NCBI GenBank assembly: GCA_029948255.1
Contig: JALIZF010001692.1
Span: 496,001 to 560,000 of the forward strand
DNA: 64,000 bases
Reading direction: 5' to 3'
DNA from: Telmatactis stephensoni
Lineage: Eukaryota > Cnidaria > Anthozoa > Actiniaria > Isophelliidae
Below, one piece after another: positions 1 through 12,138 of this stretch. The notes beneath the pieces are model-generated. The model saw only the letters and a program-made list of their open reading frames with translations, was not told the origin of the DNA and did not search any database. How positions within the stretch are numbered: position 1 is the stretch's first letter; each line of letters begins with the position of its first letter. The position numbers and the translations under genes are program-made.

Positions 1-201
1 TACCTTGATATGAGGCGCGGTGTTATGGCAGCATGGGTTATCACGAAGTCCCAATTCGATCCCAATGGTAATCGGAAGCTTGTCAACAGGATCGGAATCA
101 CCGATATCTTACATCACATAGCAATCTATGACGCTTTAATACCAGAACGTGATACGATAGTCAAACGTTGGATATCCCACTGTAGTCCAATTTTTCATTG
201 A
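1..201 (+). CDS. Possible 3'-terminal exon of an unrecognised plus-strand gene
   Basis: The frame is open from the window edge to TGA at 199-201 (YLDMRRGVMAAWVITK ... DPNGNRKLVNRIGITD ...). Codon third positions are richer in G/C than the AT-rich flanks, and an AATAAA follows at 333-338. I do not recognise the product. Its short length and edge position make this a weak call; a chance ORF is the alternative. Confidence 0.3.
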   Translation, partial: YLDMRRGVMAAWVITKSQFDPNGNRKLVNRIGITDILHHIAIYDALIPERDTIVKRWISHCSPIFH

Positions 202-2080
202 CGTTCTTGCCACTAAGTCAGAGTTTACATACAAACACAGCAATCGTTCTTTTGTTTGATGTTTCCTTCCGGGCCTACTATCGAAACGGAAAATTAATGG
301 GCATGTTTTCAAGCGTGATAAGAAAAAGAATCAATAAATAATCACGAAAAAAGATAACAAACCTTCAGAAAAAGTCATTATTAAGTTGATGTGTAAGTCA
401 TTACACCTTGCTGGTCGATTATCAATATTATTTTAACGTTTTAATTATTTTCAAAATGGCTGACAATCACGCATACTCACCAGAGACGATAAGTTGAGCG
501 AAAATGATTAAGATTGAAAGTGGCAGTCGTGATAATAGCTATATAGAAGTACAAGTTAGATCAAGAGATTAGTAGAAACTGAAGATTGTTTGAAAAACGA
601 GCAGATGGCTGACATGCCAAGTCAAAAGGACTATGCTATTTTCTTGAAAAAGCGAAATATTATTATATTTTTCTGAAAAAGGCGAATTTTCCCCTCGGGT
701 TATTTCAATCACTAATTTGATTTGTGTTAATACATCTAAAAGTGGCAAAATACTGCACTTTACGTCAGTTCAATTTTATAAATTACTGCTTCATAAACCC
801 AAGCTATTTATATCGAAGATAAACGAGGCAACTATTTCACCAGACATCGGAAGTATAAAAGATTCTAAAAGCGAAGGAAAAAAATGTAATTTGAAATGTA
901 AGAAAATCCTCTAAACCTAAATTTTCACGAAAAAATATATTAAATTTTGATGAAATGTATTTTGGAAGCTATCCGCGTAGGTTTTTGCTTTGCATCTTTG
1001 CTAGAGCAACAACCACTTCTTGTCTATCAGTTTTAAACAAGGCAAGATAGAAATAAGTTAAACTATATAAATCCGCTCTTTGCCTCTGATATGTTCTTGA
1101 GCTAAAAATAATAATTTGAATCGAAAATTTTTATGATTTTTTTTTTCACTAGTTAGACATCGTCTTTGTCTCGGCCAAAAACCTACTGCACGTAAGACTG
1201 ACGTCAGAAGGCATTGGACTGTTACAGGTGCAATCCATCTGTCAAAAACCTTCATACTAATAAAACCTTTTCAGTTCAGATAAAAGTTTGTTTTTGTCTG
1301 ACTAGCACTGTATGTCAAATCTCGTCTAAAAATATTCGTCGAAAAGAAAGCAAAGCAAATTCAAATCTCGAATTATTCAAAAGCAATTTCCCGAAAAACG
1401 GTGATGGTCGCCTTTCCTCGTCTACGTTCACCTTACATGATATACAATTCATTTGTGAACAAGCTGGCGACCATTGGTAGATTTATTCTCATTATTTTCT
1501 TACATAAACATTCCAGACTCATTTGGTTCAAGTTTGGGGTCAAGGAGATCAGGGGAGAGAAAATAAAGCTTCAACTTCTACTCAAGAAGTAGGTGATGAA
1601 AAGTTAGTTTTTGAAAGTCTGGTGTGTCTCGCGCGCGGATTTAAGGTGCTGTCATAGAGTGTTATGATAATCATCTCATCCTGAAGCTACCTCCAAGACA
1701 GAAATTAAATCTTGAGAAAACGCGCTTATAATATAACATGGTGGCTGTTTTCGTTTGTGGATTTGTAGTTTTTTACTTCTACTAATAATCCTGCTTATAC
1801 CTTTTACTGTTAAAGTTACTTTTATCCGCAATTCCAGGGTACGTACGTCGTTACATAGGTCGATCTGTTCCTGGCGTGGAAAAGTGGTAAGGGAATTAGG
1901 CTCAGCGGGCTTGTACGGATATAAGACAAACATGGACATGCGCAGTATCCTAATGAAATTCAATCCAAATATTAAGTACAAGCTACTTGTTCTAAATGGA
2001 ATAGCATGAGATCGACTCGACCTGACGACCTACAATGTGAAAGCCCTTAAACACATCGTTGAAACTGTTTTGTAGACTAC

Positions 2081-2946
2081 TCATGGCCAGAAATTACGGC
2101 CATCTTTTTCAAATTAATTAAGAGGGGATTTTTTTCAAGTTCGAGCAGTGAACGACAACCTGAGTTGAAGAATAGCTGTTGTACAGAATTAAAATCATTT
2201 CTGTCAGAAAGTTTAAGTTGTTTGTAAGTAGTTTTGGCCGATGAAAGTTGAATCAAAGTGTTAATCCAAAACGAAAATTTGGATCGAAAATGAGGTTTAG
2301 GCCTTCATTTGCTCATTTTCTGTATGTTTTCTTTATATTCAGCTTGAAAAAGCTTAATCCCAACACAACGTCAAGAAAAAGTCTTTGTACAATTCAACAA
2401 TTCGTTTTAAACAGTTATTTTATCTTGGTACATCAGTTTTTAACGGGCAGAAAAAGGATTTGAGTGTTCGCGCACGAAGGTCTAGTTTTTGGCGCTTTTT
2501 GCCATTACTGCTCGTCATTGGAAAACATCTTCTCTTAAACTACAAGCGCTTCAGTGAAAACATGAATTAATTTTTGCGCTTTAAGGAACACAAATCAACC
2601 AAAAAACATCAGCGTGAATCGCTTTAGAAGTGAAAATAAAAAAGTAAAGATTTTATATTTGTGAATCCATCTTGGCAAATATCGTTAATGCTTTCGATTG
2701 TGCACGTGAATTTTCGCAATTAGGCAACGCCAATCTCCGGGTCTTTGTTGGAGTTGTAGGTTGCATCGGTCAGAGTTAGATTTCTTTGTATTGCAGAGTA
2801 TGTTTCGTTCACAGTTCTTTGTTCTTATTCTTCACGGTTTTGCTTCGTTGACGTTAAATATTCACAATACATTGACGAAGATGAGGCAAAACCATGAAGA
2901 GTAACAATACACCTACAATTTAAAACCAGTATTGAATTCTTTGTTC

Positions 2947-2977
<31 letters not shown>

Positions 2978-3360
2978 GTCTTCATGATCCAGATTCAGCT
3001 GGTGCCATGCAACACCAATAAAGAGCCCATTTCCCATACATTCTATTTCTAAGTTACGAAAATACAGACGAAAATATTAAAAGCGTCATATCTCTAAATC
3101 GAAAGCGTGAACGTTATTTGCCAAGATGGATTGACAAAATATAGTTGTTATACATTACACATGCTTAATTTAAAGCAAATAGATGAAATCTTTACTTTTC
3201 CATTTTCACTTCAAAAACGCTTCACGCTGAATGTTTTTCGGTTAATTTATATGTGTTCATTGAAACGCCAAAATAATAAAAGTTAACTCATGTGTGCACT
3301 AGCTGAAGCGCTTGTAGTTCAATTAATTCAAAAAAGATGACCGTAGTTTCTGGCCATGAT
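2081..3360. repeat. Decayed long inverted repeat
   Basis: The outer arms at 2,081-2,120 (TCATGGCCAGAAATTACGGC) and 3,322-3,360 (ending CCGTAGTTTCTGGCCATGA) are inverted copies. Inner arms near 2,570-2,700 and 3,085-3,260 also pair. About 105 bp on the outer flanks (1,972-2,080 and 3,363-3,470) are direct copies of each other. It looks like an old fold-back element within a duplicated segment. Confidence 0.55.
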
Positions 3361-6300
3361 TAAGTACAAACTAGTTGTCCTAAATGGAATAGCATGAGTT
3401 CCGGACACGAGTGACGACCTATGTGACAACCGCCCATTAAATATATTAAAATTGTTTTGTAGACTACTAAGGCATCAGGTTTCAGTATTACAGACTAGTT
3501 ATAGTACATGGTACCACTAGTTCAAATCGGAAATCAGTTAACAGAATTTCACTTACTAAACTGTAGAAAAACGTGGCAGATATATTTGTGGAAAAACGAC
3601 GTAAAACTGGATAGTGAAACTGAGCGAAAGAAATATAAAACAGCGTTTCAGAACGGAGCAAATAATGCTAGATTCTTCTAATGCAGAGAATGGTCTTTCT
3701 ACTGATACATATGGTAACTAACTTCCACAATAACTTCTCCGACTGTCTGATAGAATGACAACTGAGCTAGTCAGTACGTACAGACAGACAGACAGGCAGA
3801 CAGACAGACGCTAACAAATGAAGGAACAGTAACAGAGATGACGAGGAGGTCGGTCGGTTAGACTTATGGGTGCATAGGGAGTTTAATTTGCGCTTTTTTT
3901 ACGATTACACCGACTTTTCAAATTTCGATTCATTTTCATACGTTCGCCGACTTTGAAGAATCCTCAAATGCGGTTTGCGTTTTTGCTGAAATGAAACAGG
4001 CATATCACCACCGTCTTGACGCGCCCTACGCGCCATGCGATTGCGTTTTCTTCGGCGAACTCCCGCGTGTTTCGGCACGGAAATGAGCTCATTTACTTAC
4101 GTGCTCTTAGCTTGCGAAGCGCATCCTCTTATTTTAATGTTTCCGTGCGAATGCTATTTCTAACCATGAAAACCACTTAGAGTTGGTCTGATGAGATATG
4201 TTGCACTTGATCTAATACTGACTTTATCGTGGTTCACTATCAGAAATCCCTCAAGGCAACATGACATAGTACTACAAACTCAATATCTAAATTGAACTGC
4301 GCGAATAGTTTTTGGCTGTTGTGGCGGTGTGCTTAGCAACAGTGCATGTTTAACAGAAAGTGGAGGTTTTCAAAAAAAAAAAACCCGCTTAGTTTAAATT
4401 CTGAAACAGACGTTATTTGTTTGAATCTAGATTAGCGGGAAATGGAATGTCGGATTTATTTAGCAGCTCACTGAACACTTAACAATAAGGAGATATAAAG
4501 CACCTCACTTTACGAGCAGATATGTCACGGCCACGATTGTCCAGGGAAGTAGTTGTAAATACAATGTCAGAACTCAGAGATCAAGCACTGGCCTCAACGC
4601 ATGTTTTGCATTCGATCCAAAGTTGTCTTTTGCGATCTGAAAATGAAGTACTACCATTTTCACTGGCATTGTATTCCATTCCGTTCCATGTGTTAACAAG
4701 AAGGAATATCTTTTATAATCAGGAAGAGCCCAAGTCACGTACACACTATTAAAGAGGATTTGGACCATCCTGCCAAACCAAACTGGAGTGGATATGTCTC
4801 TCAATGGTATTAAAATTAATTCTTGTAAAAGTATATTTTTTGGTCGTTTTATATTTTAAGATAAAAAACAAGGACTGAATTAACAGGAACATCAGTTATT
4901 GCTATTCAGGTTTTTACAGTGGAATAGCCATGATGTAAATCGCTAAAAAATAATATAAGTAGTAAAACATTCATTAAGAAGACTAATATTTAGAGATGTC
5001 CCAGACTTTTTGGCGCCTGGGAAGATTTCTGGAGTTCCTATATAATAATCTCATTACGTTGTAGTTGGGTGGTCCGCGTTGTTTTGATTAATGCAGGTTC
5101 AAAATATTTCCAGTAAAAAGTCTGACATACTCAATTGTTGTTAAAATTTCATTTTCACATTCAAAATTAACTCAGATTTACCCTTTTCAAAAAGCTTGGT
5201 TCCCGAAGAATGACATCATCCGTTGCACATATGCATACAGAAACTTCAATCACAGCTCTGTTGATTTGCTGAATATTTAGTCCAAGTTCTGATTATTCAA
5301 AACGAGTTTTGCTGTTAAGGAAACTCTATTTGTCTCCCAGAGCGTTTTAATTTCATTACTTATAGCTTTTAGGAAACTTTTATAGATAACAAAGTGATAA
5401 CTATCAGGACTAACAGAACTCATTAAAGCACAATGCAAGGAAGTTAATTGAAGTCGACGGGGACTTTCGAAATCTTTATTTTGTTTGTATTTATCAGTTG
5501 AATTTCATAATCTTTATTCTTATTAGACCTGATATGTTGTGGGTAAATAATTCTGATGGTCTTTTTGAGGAAATAATAAAAATCTGATTTTTCCCGCCAA
5601 CGTTTTTGGTAGACGCGCGCGTCGACGAAGACAAAAAAGCGCGGGAACAATTATTAAAAAGGTGACGTCACGTAATCTAAAACATTTTTAGAAAAACTCT
5701 CAATTTTCAAAGAATCTTTAATCGAGTACAAACTTGTAAATAAAGTAACATTTAATGTTGATTATTTTACTTAAAAATTTATCTCATGAATACAAAATTG
5801 AGCCGTGAGGGAGTTTTATGTTGAAAGATGAGAAAATCAAACCCGTAAACAGAAACGTAAACGTTCGTGACTAAAATAAGGCGGCGAAGAAAACAGGCGA
5901 AATTACAACACAAATCAACAGAAACAAGACATAATATTTAACGGTATCAATATGGTTTGAGGGAACCGGATTGTTAATCTAGTACAAACGAAGCGCACGT
6001 CCCCAAGGCCTACGTGTTTTCGATACACTATCCTATCGTAACGAATTTCTTCAGCGGCTGATACAGCTAACGGCTAATCAGTGATGTCATCGGGGGACGT
6101 GGGAACCAAAGACTGTAAATCAGAAAGAGAAACCGAAAAGATTTTTACTATGATGAAATGAAGAAATTGAACAACTGAAAGTATTGTAGCAAAAATAGAG
6201 CTACCCGAACCCGTTTTTTCCCAACTGGCAGAATAATAAGACAATAATGAAAACGATGACGTGAAAAGCTGACGGTAATTTACAAAAGCATAACAACTAT

Positions 6301-9300
6301 GATAAAAACAACTCGAAAAACTTGAAAATAACATTAATTGAAACAGCACGTCCACGCACTCTAAATTTGGAAAACGCTATCGAAACAACATTGTTTGTCA
6401 AATATTTGTCCCTCATTTGATGTCATAATTTGTTATAAAGTTAAGAACTTTACTCTCTTCGTTTCTACTCAACCTCTCAGCCTCTTCAAGAGAGTAATCA
6501 AAGTGTTGCCATTAATAACCGCTGTAATCTGTATCAGTAATACCAAAACCTGCACCTGTCAACCGTCAGCCATCATGCCATAGATCAGTTTCAGTAAATA
6601 AAGGTAACGAAATACTATATAACGGAGTTATCAACGGAAGTCGAAAGTTTATCGATACTTTTTTGGAAGCCGGCGAAGAATATTTGAATGTATACACTGT
6701 GTTTCTGATGCAACTGAGTTTTCACTAAACTACTCGGTAAAAAAGAAAAGAAAAAAGAAAAAGGAAAGGAAAAAAGAAAACAGGAAGTAAGCGGAATTGA
6801 GTTTATTTTGTGCGTTTGTTGTTTTGGCCTATACTAAGTTGAGTCATTAATATAACACGAATTGAGTGTGTGTCTGTGTGTCCGTGTGGAAGCGACAAAG
6901 CAACGAATGTGTGAGTTATGTTGAGACTACTTTGCGTGCAAAACGTACAAGAAAGCGAGTCACAACTTATTCAAAAATTTCTGACCAGTATCTAAAGGAA
7001 GCGACGACACAAGCGAATTGCACTTAGAGCACGCTTCAAAAAGTTTACAAGAAATTAAAGAAATTCTTCCGTAAGCGCTCTGAGCGGCAGGAAATGACGC
7101 AAAATGACAAAGTTGCGACTATTGTGAGTCACAGAGGACGTTGCCACGCAAAAGAGCGAGCCGTAATCCTTTTTTCGTAAGAATATATTCCCTTCTCCTT
7201 TCCTGGGTCTATGTTTATCATGCAGGAAAATTTTCAACGAAAAACACTAAAACTTGCCTGTGAATGGAAATAAGAGTTCCTCAGGTACATTCTGAGAAGG
7301 GTTTAATCACACAAACTAGAACTTGCTTGAGTTTCACGAGATCAAGGTGCTTCTTCTTTTGTTTACAACGTATTTGCAATTAATTCCTATTTAGTCATAT
7401 TAGTATACTGCCGACATTTCATAAAAGTTTCCTCTGCATCAAAAAGCCGCATTTTAAGTGAATTATATAAGCATTCGCCAATAGACGCTTTTGAAGTTAC
7501 ATCGTTATCTCGGTAAAACAATGGAATTTTTGTAATCTTTTTATGTATAAAAAGACTTTAATCCAAACCTGATCGCCACTCCACTATTCAAAAGAAACAA
7601 AAAATTTAACAAGTTAAAGGGGATAAGCTTCCCACACATATTTTGATCTGTATAGACTACTGATTGCAGTAGTTCAAAATTCTGAAAGCTAAAAGCTGCA
7701 CGTAAATATAAATCTTAGAGATATTTAATTTGAAATCAGAGAAAAATATCTTTTTATGTATCGATATTTCGGTTCTTTATTCAATGACAAACGCGTCACA
7801 ATTTGCGCTCGCTCAGATCGAGTCTTCACTATTTCTCAAAGGGATTTTGTCTGAACGTTTGTTATCGCTATATGTAGAGCTTCGAGGCGACTGGCGCCAT
7901 TCCTTATTGAAAACATTCTTTCTATTCTCAGCATAAAATGAAAAATTTTTCTGTCTTGCTTAAAGCAAGATTAATGTATCCCTTCGGCATTACTGAACAT
8001 CTAAGAATGCGACAATTTAACTAATAAAGGAAACACACAAATCTGGCTTGGTACACAAGCTACTTATGTCAAAAAAACAAGGGTTTTAGTCAAGAAAATC
8101 ACAGAAGTTTTTCACCTGCAGAACCGAGACAAGAGAACCACGTACACTTTAGCGTTGTATATATTTTTGAAAACGTAAATAACTGAGAAACACTGAGTTT
8201 TCTGAGTATAACTGTGATTGCAAATTTTCATTACAAATAAAGAGAACGAACCTGATTGAGCTGTAGTCTTCGCGATGCCTTGAAAATTTACATCAATTTC
8301 TTGTAGTTAATTTAAAAGAAAGAAAAGCGTTTCACTAGCATAAATAAATAGGCTAGCTGTAGCAATATTTATTTACGGGCTATTTGTTAAAGAACTTACT
8401 TTAATCCTTGCCTTTTAGTCGCTTCTCAGCCCAACTCTACAAGACTTGAGTCCAACTCGTAGACGCGCTGGCAGTTGAAATTCACTTTAATGATCAGTTG
8501 ATGAATTGCGATTTTGGACACTTGATTCTAACTTCCAAGTGCTGATATTCGAACTTGGAAGTCGCGATGAGATTCAGTTTTAATGAAGTAGCATGCTGGA
8601 CACAAGACGGCTGCCTTTAATTAAAAACTCCTTTGCTTCCGTCGCGTTAAAGAAATCAAAAATAATAAGATATCACTATAGCAACATGCCGAGGATTAAC
8701 CAAAGATTTGAAAGCTTTTTTCACGAATTTGATAGATTTACCGCGATTTTTATGCGACGGTCACAGATTATTGTACAATTGCAAACATATCGCACAAAAC
8801 AGCGTCACTCAGTCTTGCCTCATTTCAACAATATCAATCTGAAATCTAATTTCGAAAGAGAAAAGATAGGCCCACGAAGGTTTTAACATCAGGTGGCGAG
8901 AGATGTTATTTTCACATAATTTCACAGAAAGAGAAAATAATTATGATTTTGTTTACAAAAGTAAAAGGCTAAAAGTTTTTCTTCTGAACGTTTTCGACCT
9001 AGTGGTAATCATCAGAATGAGTTGTTGTACAGCTAGAACTAATGTTATTAACTGATTACTCCCCTGGGGAATAGTTGTGCAATGAAGCACGATGTTTGTT
9101 TGTTTAGAGATGGTGCTTTCTGCTGGATGGCGAACGCTTCTATGATTTCCTTTCCCAATAGCTCTGTACTACAAACAGGATCTTCCATTGGAATTCATGT
9201 GATGGGTTTTTCTTTAGATGACGAGCGGGTTCTGAAGCGTGTGAAAGATTGGTATGTTCACTGCTGCGTACTCCTAAATTGCATAGGGTTTTGCCAATTA

Positions 9301-9345
9301 TTAATTCCTCTTCGCATGAGCAGGTACCTTGGTAAACAACATTGG

Positions 9346-9450
9346 TAGCCTGTATAGCCTGGCTCTTTTGTCCCTCCCCTCCCTTCCCCTCCTTTCCCCT
9401 TCCCCTTCCCCTCCCCCCTCCCCCAAGGCCAGCTATGCAGGCTAACAACG
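9346..9450. mobile_element. Short inverted-repeat element with C-rich centre
   Basis: GTAGCCTGTATAGCCTGGC at the left pairs with GGCCAGCTATGCAGGCTAA at the right around a (CCCCTT)-like tract. The near-identical direct repeats AACAACATTGG and AACAACGTTGG flank it, as a target-site duplication would. Confidence 0.5.
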
Positions 9451-11449
9451 TTGGATGGATGCTTGTTTTTGTCTTTAAGGTTAAACATACTCCTTGTTTT
9501 TCTGGTTTGCCACAAAATGGTGAAGATGTATTTGTTATCAAGAAATACCCACTAGGTCCACTTGTAAAAATAACCTTTCAATAGATGGCGAAAATGGAGG
9601 AAAAATCGGACCGTCTATAGAAACTCACCTAAAAACTTGATCTGGACAAAGTCTCCCATGTAAAAGCAAGCATCAGAATAAAAATTCGAGTTATGAGGAA
9701 AAGAACCTTTATCCACGAGTTACCATATTTACATACGGGTCTTATTTCGGACACCTGTCACGTGATCTTATTCGCACCTCGCGGGAAGTTCGAAGTAGTG
9801 GTGTTGTTTATGGCCTCAAAATCATCGAATTTTATAGAAATTTAGTAGTATTTCAAGAACAGTTTGAGTGAAGAATCAAAAACAAGTCAATGTTGCGTCC
9901 AGAAGGTAAGAATTACGTTATTTATTTGATGTATTTTACATGCAATATGTTCAACTCAACATTCCTCGTCTTGCGTGCATTTGACAAGGTTCAAAATGTT
10001 TCAAGAATATTTGTATCAACATCTTGAAAGCTTTAAGGCGCTGTTATACGCTGAAACTTTTATCTGAAACGATGAGAGACGAGTTTCATAAGGGTTGTGA
10101 ATTGTGAAAATTTCGTTCTAGAGATTACCATATTTCGAAAGAGTGCTCGGAAGGTAATGAAGCGTTCCGTAATTTGCATCAGGTGCTACAATGCACAAAA
10201 ACATGACAAACTGAAACAAAAGAGCTGCAGCATGCATCAATGAGCTGTCGACCACTAAATCCGGCTGAAAAATATACTGAGTTGAGCCGGCTAATATTTG
10301 ACAGCCTTAAAATGATTCAATGAACTTGGAAATGTTATATTATATCACCTATTACCTAATTTTTAAACATATATTTATCGGAGAGATCTTTAAATAGTGG
10401 AGTTTATGTAACGATATAGAGCGAATTTTTAATTTGGGCAACTGAAGCAAAGTCAGCATGTCAATATACGTGAGTTAAGCTCACTTTTCTCTCAGCTCTT
10501 TTTCTCTCTTTTCATGCAGTAGAGAAGTCTGATATCCTTACAGCAATTTGAGGTCGAAAATTAGCTTAGATGCGCTATTTTCCCTTTAGCTCTAGGAGAT
10601 TCAAACAATTGTTTTGTTTATGCTTAATTTCTGCAATCAAAATCTTTCGTCGGTGATATCTCAAAAACACTCTCTCAGATCGAATTTGATTTAATTCGCT
10701 AGAGCTAAAGACAATGATGTTAACTATAAGATCACCAGAGCATTTTTTAAGAATAAAAATCGAGAATATGTAAAAAGGGAAATTCTTTTACTACGTTGCC
10801 ATAGTAACACCGATCTCCATATAACATAACTTTGATGTTTGTCTAATAAGGGTGTAATAGTTAATTTACCATGAGACTGTTTATAAACAAATAGCTTTCA
10901 CTCAAAGACGACTGGTAGCTCCACTGAAAAACTCGATCGAGCCACCTTAAGAGGAGATATTTTCATGTTCAAGCATTGGGCAACAAAACTATTCAGCTGA
11001 AGAATAAGTGTTGTACAAAACCAAAGTAATTAAAGTAACGACTCTGATTTGAATTCACTACAAACAAAACCAGCATTCATTTCGGTCTTGGCTTAACGCC
11101 TGTTGCTCTGAACCGCGACAACGTTTTTTGAAATCAGTGTATTTGCATAACACAGGAGTTCCGGAATCAAATTTCCTTCAATATCGTCCAATAAGGTCCA
11201 AATTCGGAACAATGCAAAGGCTATAGCCCATGCAAAAATGACCCAAAATCGGGAAAATGCAAAGGGTTTAGGCCATGGTAAATCGTCAAAAATTATCCGA
11301 AATCCACAAAATGTAAAGACTATAGCCCATTTCAAAATGGTCAAAACTTTGCCCGCTATAACCTTTGCAAATGGGAAAAGTAGGAAAGATACAAAATATG
11401 AAATTGAACAGCAAATGAATTAATGAAATCATTCAAAGAAAACTGTCGT

Positions 11450-11455
11450 TTTATT
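11450..11455 (-). terminator. Candidate polyadenylation signal
   Basis: AATAAA on the minus strand, about 680 nt after the annexin stop codon; I found no nearer canonical copy. The 3' end is not otherwise supported, and an inverted-repeat element (11,751-11,974) lies in between. Confidence 0.25.
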
Positions 11456-11750
11456 AACATTTATATGATTGAGCTCTAAGATGATTTTTATAAATGTCAC
11501 TACTTTAAAAGTAATGGCGAGACCACAGGAAGCCCAAATGCAGAAATTTTACTGATGAAATATTTACAGCAAATAAAATGTCGACTGATGCGTGCACTAC
11601 GTAATAAGTTTGAGCTAACTTCCTATTGACCACTTATTCTATGAAATATTCTATGAAATATTCTATTAAAAATATACTTGTGACTCAGCTTAGTTAAATT
11701 CTCAATTGACGAAAGTGGCGTCGATAGACGTCGGAAATTACAAAACCGTC

Positions 11751-11974
11751 AATAGTCCAGTTTCCAGTTACTAGAGACCGCTGAGTTTCCTGACAAAAGG
11801 CGCATTTATACAGCGTTAGCCTCGAGTCAACGTAAACTATTCAAAAATACCAGCGAGAGAAATGCATTAAGTGTTGATAAAGAACAACACAACAATTGAG
11901 TTTACTTCCATGGGTTTTCTTGAAAAAGAAGTCAGGAAGCTCAGCGGTCTCTAGTAATTAGAAACTGGACTATT
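11751..11974. mobile_element. Inverted-repeat element with ends AATAGTCCAGTTTC
   Basis: AATAGTCCAGTTTCCAGTTA and an inverted right end (…GAAACTGGACTATT) share about 35 bp, including AGAGACCGCTGAG. A related single end lies at 12,630-12,671 in the last intron of the annexin gene. It sits in the likely 3' UTR or just beyond it. Confidence 0.6.
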
Positions 11975-12138
11975 CGAAAGGTCGTCGAACACTCAGAGGA
12001 CATGTTGCAGGTACAAGGATCCCAAAATTTTGCGTCTGAAACACAGTTTTCTATTGAACATGAAAGTACACGCAGAATTGTCCCTGCAACGTGTGCGTGG
12101 CGACCTGAAAAAGTGGGTCACTCTCCCTATAAACTGAG

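Larger units (their letters stand above)
202..11449. other. Non-coding region downstream of the annexin gene
   Basis: AT-rich DNA with no convincing exon on either strand; open frames here are short, with no recognisable motifs or paired splice signals. It holds a poly-T run (about 2,952-2,977), a decayed inverted repeat (2,081-3,360), a (CAGA)n tract near 3,779-3,810 and a pyrimidine-rich short element near 9,346-9,450. Copies of one dispersed sequence lie near 2,125-2,200 and 10,950-11,040. Confidence 0.5.
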
